Source of the DNA: Candidatus Hydrogenedentota bacterium
GTDB taxonomy: Bacteria; Hydrogenedentota; Hydrogenedentia; Hydrogenedentales; SLHB01
Assembly (NCBI GenBank): GCA_013349485.1
Contig: DUZM01000095.1
Span: 1-11,288, forward strand
DNA length: 11,288 nucleotides
Direction of reading: 5' to 3'
Part shown: positions 6,914 through 11,288 of the stretch, piece by piece
How positions within the stretch are numbered: position 1 is the first letter of the stretch
How the letters are laid out: each line of letters starts with the position of its first letter
Notes under the pieces: model-generated
Seen by the model: only the letters and a program-made list of their open reading frames with translations
Databases searched by the model: none
Told to the model about the DNA's origin: nothing
Position numbers and translations under genes: made by a program

Positions 6914-8618
6914 CGTTTGCTCTGTCGGATCGGCCCCCAGTCCCTGCGGAGTTCACGCAGACGCTGTAGTAACTCTTAGGGTCGCCGGGGGTAAACACCA
7001 GGCTCGTATAGTCGAGGTCAAAGGCGCCCTCGCCAAAATGTTCGGTATAGTAGTTCGGCATGCTTACGCGAAGCGTGATCTGACGGGTCTGGCTCATGCC
7101 ATTTGCCACGTTCGTGAAGGTAATCGTCGCAACGTATTCCCCCGGGGCAAGCAGTTCCGCGTTTGCATTCAGACACACGTCGACGGCCGTAGCCGCCTTC
7201 GAGGCCAAGGTGCCGCCCGAACTCGACATATCGAGCCAGTCCTGATCCGTCTCGGCGAACCACTCCAAGGCCGTCTGACCCGCGTTGGTCAATACAAACT
7301 GTCGGCACTCAGTGAGAAACGGCCCGCCAGACTCGCCCCAGATGATCCCGTCCGTTTCGGGAGCCACCTCGAAAGCAAAAGGCATGAAGGCCTCCTCGAC
7401 GGCGTACACCTCGTCAAAGACAACGATTGGCTCGTTGGTATACGATAAGCGGATATAGCCGTCTTCGCCCCAACTCACGCCCCAACTGTTCTTGATGATC
7501 CAGTACCCCTCTGTATCGTTGTAGCCCACCAAGACCACCGCATGGGTGGCCCAAGGCCCCGGGGAAGTGACGAGTATGCCGCCGGTATACGACGGCCACT
7601 CGCTCGCGTCCAGAGCGATCGCCAACGGTCCGTAGTCCACCAGCGCCTGTTTGTACGCCGCCGCGGTATTGGTCACATGGTTGTAACCACTTATGTGGGC
7701 CGCGGTGTCTTGCCAGTCCTCACACAACTCGCATGGCGATTCGCCGACGTAAGGGAAGCAGCTTTCGTCCGTGACCCCGGGGTCGATGATGTACTCGAGA
7801 GCCAAATCATGCCACCCCCCGCCACAGTCTCCCGGGCAGTCGCACGAGACAAGGTGCTGCTCGGACAAGTCATAGTCGAGATCGGGACGGTTGTAGTCTA
7901 AGTTGAGGTTCGCCTCGACGGCGCCGACGGCCGAGAAGGCCCAGCAGCTTCCGCAAGCGCCTTGATCCCTGATCGGGGTAACCCAGTCCTGACCGTTATA
8001 GTCGCGCCAGTCGAATGAAGCGGGCGGCTGTGCCGGACTGCCAGCGATCTTCTCAAGATGCTCGGGGGCGCCCGCGCCCGGCGGGGCGGTCAAGCCGTTT
8101 TTGCCCCCCTGGCTCGCCTGACTCCCCCACGACTGCCACTCTAATAATGGCTCCCCGTTGCGTTCCATGAGCTCGAGCAACGGCACTTCTTCCTTGTCGG
8201 GGCCTCTGGAAACACATATTGCGTACTCTTCAACGTAGCCGTCTCGATCTATGCGCTCCGTACTTATATCGTAGCCGTGTTGGGCCGCGTACGAATACTC
8301 CTGGCCGACCTTTCCCTTGAAGAAGTCCCACGCGTCGAACTCGATGCCGGGGGCCACAACACAGATGCCCTTTTGCCCATCCGGCGTCTGGACAATCTCG
8401 TAGGTGTACCCCAGTTGTCTGCAGTATAGGGCCGCGGGATTTGGCGCGTTGAGGCCGGGCGGCGGGGTCTCGGCCACGCCCGCGCTCGAATCGCCCCACC
8501 CCTGCCCAGGCCGACCCGCAACTGCCGCCAAAAAAACCAGAAAGGCCCCCCGGACGATCATCGCGCATCCCGCCTGTGAATGCGGGCGTTTCTTGGACAC
8601 CGGTCTCTCATTCGACAT
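6786..8618 (-). CDS. N-terminal part of a frameshifted surface protein: DUF333 plus papain-like (C1A) cysteine peptidase plus BACON-like domain
   Basis: A 610-codon ORF whose last ~49 codons are out of frame; the genuine protein continues in the ORF ending at 4613. Start: the ATG at 8618 follows AGGAGG (8628-8633) by nine bases; a longer in-frame start at 8684 lacks such support. Residues 1-36 have a basic stretch then a hydrophobic core (MIVRGAFLVFLAAVAG), a signal peptide. Residues about 60-110 (NPAALYC...GICVVAPG...WDFF) match DUF333. The peptidase spans about 200-410: oxyanion-hole Gln219 and nucleophile Cys225 in QGACGSCWAFS, His359 in WATHAVVLVGY, Asn377 in WIIKNSWG. All papain catalytic residues are therefore present. 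Residues 130-200 could be a propeptide-like linker. Residues about 415-520 form a BACON-like beta-sandwich ('LTNAGQTALEWFAETDQDWL', 'GTLASKAATAVDV', 'PGEYVATITFTN'). It is predicted to be an exported endopeptidase; substrate unknown. Confidence 0.93.
   Translation of the reverse strand: MSNERPVSKKRPHSQAGCAMIVRGAFLVFLAAVAGRPGQGWGDSSAGVAETPPPGLNAPNPAALYCRQLGYTYEIVQTPDGQKGICVVAPGIEFDAWDFFKGKVGQEYSYAAQHGYDISTERIDRDGYVEEYAICVSRGPDKEEVPLLELMERNGEPLLEWQSWGSQASQGGKNGLTAPPGAGAPEHLEKIAGSPAQPPASFDWRDYNGQDWVTPIRDQGACGSCWAFSAVGAVEANLNLDYNRPDLDYDLSEQHLVSCDCPGDCGGGWHDLALEYIIDPGVTDESCFPYVGESPCELCEDWQDTAAHISGYNHVTNTAAAYKQALVDYGPLAIALDASEWPSYTGGILVTSPGPWATHAVVLVGYNDTEGYWIIKNSWGVSWGEDGYIRLSYTNEPIVVFDEVYAVEEAFMPFAFEVAPETDGIIWGESGGPFLTECRQFVLTNAGQTALEWFAETDQDWLDMSSSGGTLASKAATAVDVCLNANAELLAPGEYVATITFTNVANGMSQTRQITLRVSMPNYYTEHFGEGAFDLDYTSLVFTPGDPKSYYSVCVNSAGTGGRSDRANGALPERQRFEICAAAISGIALRGRIQQFLRGQQRVSDLCAGR
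6934..6938 (-). other. Frameshift point: one extra base in a G5 homopolymer (coding strand)
   Basis: On the coding strand the sequence reads ACT GGG GGC CGA in the peptidase frame and turns into non-homologous residues. Removing one G gives ACT GGG GCC GAT CCG ACA GAG, which runs straight into the downstream frame (TGADPTEQTVLSLSDND). The whole interval 8618-4613 is 4006 bases; minus one base it is 4005, an exact 1335 codons. This could be a sequencing or assembly error, a true mutation, or less likely a +1 programmed shift. Confidence 0.85.
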
Positions 8619-8627
8619 AGTCACGGT

Positions 8628-8633
8628 CCTCCT
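8628..8633 (-). promoter_or_regulatory. Shine-Dalgarno AGGAGG fixing the peptidase start
   Basis: A perfect AGGAGG on the minus strand, nine bases before the ATG at 8618. It supports that ATG over the in-frame ATG at 8684, which would also put 22 additional residues ahead of the signal peptide. Confidence 0.65.
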
Positions 8634-8800
8634 GATAAGAACTCCGCGTTGGCTAAGGAATGCGACGCACGGCCTGCTTCCCACAGGGGCCGTCTAATGA
8701 GCAAGAGGCGAAGCCAACGCCAGATACCCGTCCCCGGCTCTTCCTCTCTTGCGCCGTGTCGGCAACAGCGAGTGGCTCGCTGCACCCACGCACGTACGCC

Positions 8801-8809
8801 ATTCTATCA
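8801..8809 (-). promoter_or_regulatory. Possible extended -10 promoter for the peptidase-LRR gene
   Basis: TGATAGAAT on the minus strand matches the extended -10 form (TG-N-TATAAT with one mismatch). No convincing -35 is present, which extended -10 promoters tolerate. It would give a leader of about 175 bases before the ATG at 8618. Tentative. Confidence 0.35.
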
Positions 8810-9069
8810 CAAGTTTGCTGTCCGCTACACATATCTCTGACGGTGCCGGGTATTATCTGTGCCGCCGATTGCCCGCAAAATCGGGCATCGTTGGCCGCAT
8901 CGAGAACACCCTCCCGGCGCTACCGCGTCGGCATGTCCGCTCTGGGACGGCCCCCACGGTTCCAATAGAAGGGCAACGCCAACCGGGAAAATGCCGAATC
9001 TTTTTTGCGTTCCGACGCACCCGGGCTCGGATGTTCAATCCCTAGTCCGGGAGCCCAGGGCTTGCTTTC

Positions 9070-9085
9070 AGCACGTTATCGTGCT
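9070..9085. repeat. Palindrome AGCACG-TTAT-CGTGCT
   Basis: Two perfect 6-base arms around a 4-base centre, about 310 bases upstream of the GH172 gene in the divergent region. It could be a protein-binding operator or a small hairpin; no T-run follows it. A single occurrence by chance is possible. Confidence 0.35.
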
Positions 9086-9359
9086 AGCTTCTAGGATATG
9101 GAAAGCCCCGGCCTGTGTTCGGCGGCGGTTGGCTCCGGCGTTTGGCGTCTCTCTGCTTCGCCGGCCCCTGTGGTCCGCCGGAAAGGTTGAGAATCAGGCC
9201 GTTCCCGTGCGTTTTTCGTACCATGAGGTCGCGGCTGGGGGCCGTGCCCTATTTCACGAGCGGGGCTTGGCCGGCAAGCAAGTTCGCGAAGGCGCGGATT
9301 ACTAGGTGACGCTTGGTTGCGTCCTGGGGTATCGGTTCTGCGAAGCCGTGTTCTCGAGG

Positions 9360-9373
9360 GGATAAGAATATCC
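9360..9373. repeat. Palindrome GGATA-AGAA-TATCC upstream of the GH172 ribosome binding site
   Basis: Five-base perfect arms with a four-base loop, ending eight bases before the AGGAGG at 9382-9387. In the transcript it would form a weak hairpin next to the ribosome binding site; on DNA it could be an operator half-site pair. Function not shown. Confidence 0.3.
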
Positions 9374-9381
9374 GCGCAGTG

Positions 9382-9387
9382 AGGAGG
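9382..9387 (+). promoter_or_regulatory. Shine-Dalgarno AGGAGG of the GH172 gene
   Basis: A perfect AGGAGG seven bases upstream of the ATG at 9395. It fixes the start just before a well-formed signal peptide. Confidence 0.7.
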
Positions 9388-9394
9388 GGAAACC

Positions 9395-11287
9395 ATGAGA
9401 CGGACCACGTTATTACTGGCATTGCTGGCCGTTTGCGCGCCGTTGGCCGCGGCGCAGGAGGTGCTGAGCTATCGGGATCTCGTTCAACGGCTTACGGATC
9501 TCAAGGGGCTGGCGGTGCTGCCGGCCCCGGGCGAACAATGCGCCCAGTGGTCGAGCTATGACCGCGCGAGCGTATATGACGATGTGGCGCGCAAGTACGT
9601 TGCCTGGGAGGCAAACGGCGACGGCGATAAGTACATTCGCGAGGAAGACGGCCAACTCGTTCTGGCCGAAATGGAGGGGCCGGGATGCATTTGGCGCATC
9701 TGGTCGGCAAGGCCGGGCGGCGGCCGCGTGCGCATCTATCTGGACGGCGCCGCCGAGCCGGCGGTCGATCTGCCGTTCAAAGGCTACTTTGACTGCACCA
9801 ACGAACCGTTTACGCGCCCTGCCCTGGTGCATTACACGGCGAGCGGCGCAAACAATTACGTGCCTATTCCCTACCAAAAATCGTGCAAGATAACCGCTGA
9901 TAGGAATTGGGGCGCCTACTATCATTTCACGTACGCGACCTTTCCCGAAGGCACGCAAGTCGAAACGTTCGCCCGCCGCTTGAGGCCCAGAGATCGGGAA
10001 GCGCTCGACACGGCGAACGACATCCTGAGCAACTGCGGTACGGACCCTGCCGGACGACGAAACCTCGCTAAAACACTGCAGGTGAAGACAACCGTTGACC
10101 CGGGTAAGACAACCACGGTTGCCGAATTCGAGGGTCCGCGCGCGATTACGGCTATCCGCGTCAAGCCGTTTCTGCCGGACCCGCCGGCCGATCGCGCGGT
10201 GCTCCGGCAGTTGGCGTTGCGCATCACGTGGGACGACGATGCGGAACCGGCCGTGTGGGCGCCGCTCGGGGATTTTTTCGGCACCGCGCCCGGAACGAAC
10301 CACTACCAATCTTTGCCCCTGGGCATCACCGAGGACGGCTGGCGGTATTCGTACTGGTACATGCCCTTCGAGAAACGCGCCGTGGTCGCGCTCGACAACG
10401 ACAGTTGCGTCCCGCAAACCGTTGAGTTCGAGATTACGCATACGCCGCTTGTCAAACCGCGCACCAACGTCGGCCGGTTCCACGCCAAATGGCACGCCGA
10501 CGCATTTCTGCCGCCCGAACCCGAGCGCTGGATCGACTGGCCCATGCTCAAAACCGAAGGAAGGGGCCGGTATTGCGGCGTGATGCTCCACGTTTGGAAC
10601 CCCAAGGGCGGCTGGTGGGGCGAGGGCGACGAGAAATTCTTCGTCGACGGCGAGAAGTTCCCGTCCACCTTCGGAACGGGCTCGGAGGACTACTTCGGGT
10701 ACGCCTGGTGCAACCCGACGTTGTTCGAGAACTGCTACCACAACCAGACCATCTCGAACAACAACAAAGGCCACGTGTCCGTAAACCGGTGGCATATCGG
10801 CGACAACGTGCCGTTCCAGCGATCGTTCGAGGGCTGCATCGAGAAATACTGCGCCAATGAGCGGCCCACCCGGTACGCCTGCGTCGCCTACTGGTACCTC
10901 GCGCCCGACGGCACGGATCGGTACGAGCCGGCGTCCGTCGAGGAACGAATGAATTGGCCTGAACCGGAGGTCTACCGCGCCGAAGGCGCCGTCGAGGGCG
11001 AATCGCTCGAAGTGTTTGCCAAGACCGGAGGAATCACGCTCGCGCAACGCCTCGATCCCTATGAAGGCGAATGGAGCGGCAACACCCAGTTCTGGTGGTA
11101 TGACAACCAGCCCGGCAACATCCTCGATCTGCTCGTGCCCGTCGACCGCGACGGCAAGTACCAGATCACGCTTAGGCTCACAAATGCCCCCGACTTCGGC
11201 GTGGTCCAATTCTACTTCGACGGCGAGAAACTCGGCGAGCCAATCGACCTATATCATCCCCGCGTAACGCCTGCCGCACCAAAAATA
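9395..11287 (+). CDS. Secreted DUF2961 / GH172-family glycoside hydrolase, C-terminus cut by window edge
   Basis: 631 codons are present with no stop; the TAA-like end of the window is out of frame. The signal peptide is clear: MRR, a hydrophobic core, and a cleavage site after AAA at residue 20. The DUF2961 catalytic region spans about residues 45-510. Its hallmark is 'WWGEGDEKFFVDGE' then 'GTGSEDYFGYAW' at 407-438. Glu410 (GEGDE) and Glu431 (GSEDY), 21 residues apart, are the conserved acids I take to be the catalytic pair. Characterised GH172 members act on alpha-fructofuranosides or alpha-arabinofuranosides, so a secreted or periplasmic role in releasing furanose sugars from glycans is likely, but the substrate is not readable. 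Residues about 530-631 form a second beta-sandwich ('QFWWYDNQPGN', 'YQITLRLTNAPDFGVVQFYFDG', 'IDLYHPRV'), typical of long DUF2961 proteins. No transporter or regulator is adjacent. Confidence 0.93.
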   Translation, partial: MRRTTLLLALLAVCAPLAAAQEVLSYRDLVQRLTDLKGLAVLPAPGEQCAQWSSYDRASVYDDVARKYVAWEANGDGDKYIREEDGQLVLAEMEGPGCIWRIWSARPGGGRVRIYLDGAAEPAVDLPFKGYFDCTNEPFTRPALVHYTASGANNYVPIPYQKSCKITADRNWGAYYHFTYATFPEGTQVETFARRLRPRDREALDTANDILSNCGTDPAGRRNLAKTLQVKTTVDPGKTTTVAEFEGPRAITAIRVKPFLPDPPADRAVLRQLALRITWDDDAEPAVWAPLGDFFGTAPGTNHYQSLPLGITEDGWRYSYWYMPFEKRAVVALDNDSCVPQTVEFEITHTPLVKPRTNVGRFHAKWHADAFLPPEPERWIDWPMLKTEGRGRYCGVMLHVWNPKGGWWGEGDEKFFVDGEKFPSTFGTGSEDYFGYAWCNPTLFENCYHNQTISNNNKGHVSVNRWHIGDNVPFQRSFEGCIEKYCANERPTRYACVAYWYLAPDGTDRYEPASVEERMNWPEPEVYRAEGAVEGESLEVFAKTGGITLAQRLDPYEGEWSGNTQFWWYDNQPGNILDLLVPVDRDGKYQITLRLTNAPDFGVVQFYFDGEKLGEPIDLYHPRVTPAAPKI

Positions 11288-11288
11288 A

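Larger units (their letters stand above)
8619..9394. other. Long divergent intergenic region, peptidase-LRR gene / GH172 gene
   Basis: About 776 bases without a credible gene. Short frames exist on both strands but lack domains, hydrophobic segments or ribosome binding sites. It must hold both divergent promoters. Visible elements are a possible extended -10 on the minus strand (8801-8809), a 16-base hairpin or operator-like palindrome at 9070-9085, a T6 run at 9001-9006 with no hairpin in front of it, and a small palindrome just before the GH172 ribosome binding site. Confidence 0.55.

Noticed and set aside
6913..6935. Programmed +1 frameshifting at the G5 run as a deliberate way to make two products
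   Set aside because: There is no downstream stimulatory structure or rare-codon context that I can see, and an error in a homopolymer is the simpler reading; kept only as a remote alternative.
9001..9006. T6 run considered as a terminator tail
   Set aside because: No GC-rich hairpin precedes it and no plus-strand gene ends upstream of it.
8859..9408. Frames of 105-148 codons in the divergent region considered as small genes
   Set aside because: They have arginine- and proline-rich nonsense composition typical of non-coding GC-rich DNA, no ribosome binding sites and no domain; the minus-strand frame also begins inside the GH172 gene.
9413..11209. 598-codon open frame on the minus strand opposite the GH172 gene
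   Set aside because: It is a shadow of the GC-rich, codon-biased GH172 coding frame. The plus-strand frame has a signal peptide, ribosome binding site and family motifs; the minus frame has none.

Overview
The window most resembles a chromosomal fragment from a GC-rich, secretion-heavy bacterium of the Planctomycetota/Lentisphaerota/Hydrogenedentota type. I favour Candidatus Hydrogenedentes. The clues are a secreted DUF2961/GH172 glycosidase, a very large surface protein made of leucine-rich repeats plus a long Glu-Gly linker, and a secreted beta-propeller lipoprotein. This assignment is inference from protein style; there is no rRNA, tRNA or phylogenetic marker in the window.

Layout, left to right. 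(1) Positions 3-2495, minus strand: a secreted or lipid-anchored beta-propeller protein (PF09826-like). It has 831 codons in the window and runs off the left edge. (2) 2496-2969: non-coding. (3) 2970-3194, minus: a CspA-type cold-shock protein with a near-consensus promoter and an ambiguous start. (4) 3325-3684: divergent intergenic region carrying a good promoter for the next gene. (5) 3685-4647, plus: an extended-SDR NAD-dependent sugar-nucleotide epimerase/dehydratase. (6) 4613-8618, minus: one large gene broken by a one-base insertion in a homopolymer (CCCCC at 6934-6938 on the plus strand). Repaired, it encodes 1334 aa: signal peptide, DUF333, papain-like cysteine peptidase with all catalytic residues, a BACON-like beta-sandwich, a further beta-rich domain, an 11-repeat LRR module, a second short LRR module, a 69-residue Gly-Glu linker, and a Cys/hydrophobic/basic C-terminal tail. 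(7) 8619-9394: 776-bp divergent intergenic region. (8) 9395 to the right edge, plus: a secreted DUF2961/GH172 glycoside hydrolase, 631 codons in the window and cut by the edge.

The genes do not form one operon. Orientations alternate and most genes have their own promoter-like sequence or long leader. The common theme is the cell exterior: three of the five genes encode exported proteins, and the epimerase supplies a sugar-nucleotide step that could serve surface glycans. The most notable item is the protease-LRR surface protein, both for its architecture and for the frameshift that hides it as two separate ORFs. No CRISPR array, insertion sequence, phage gene or RNA gene was recognised.
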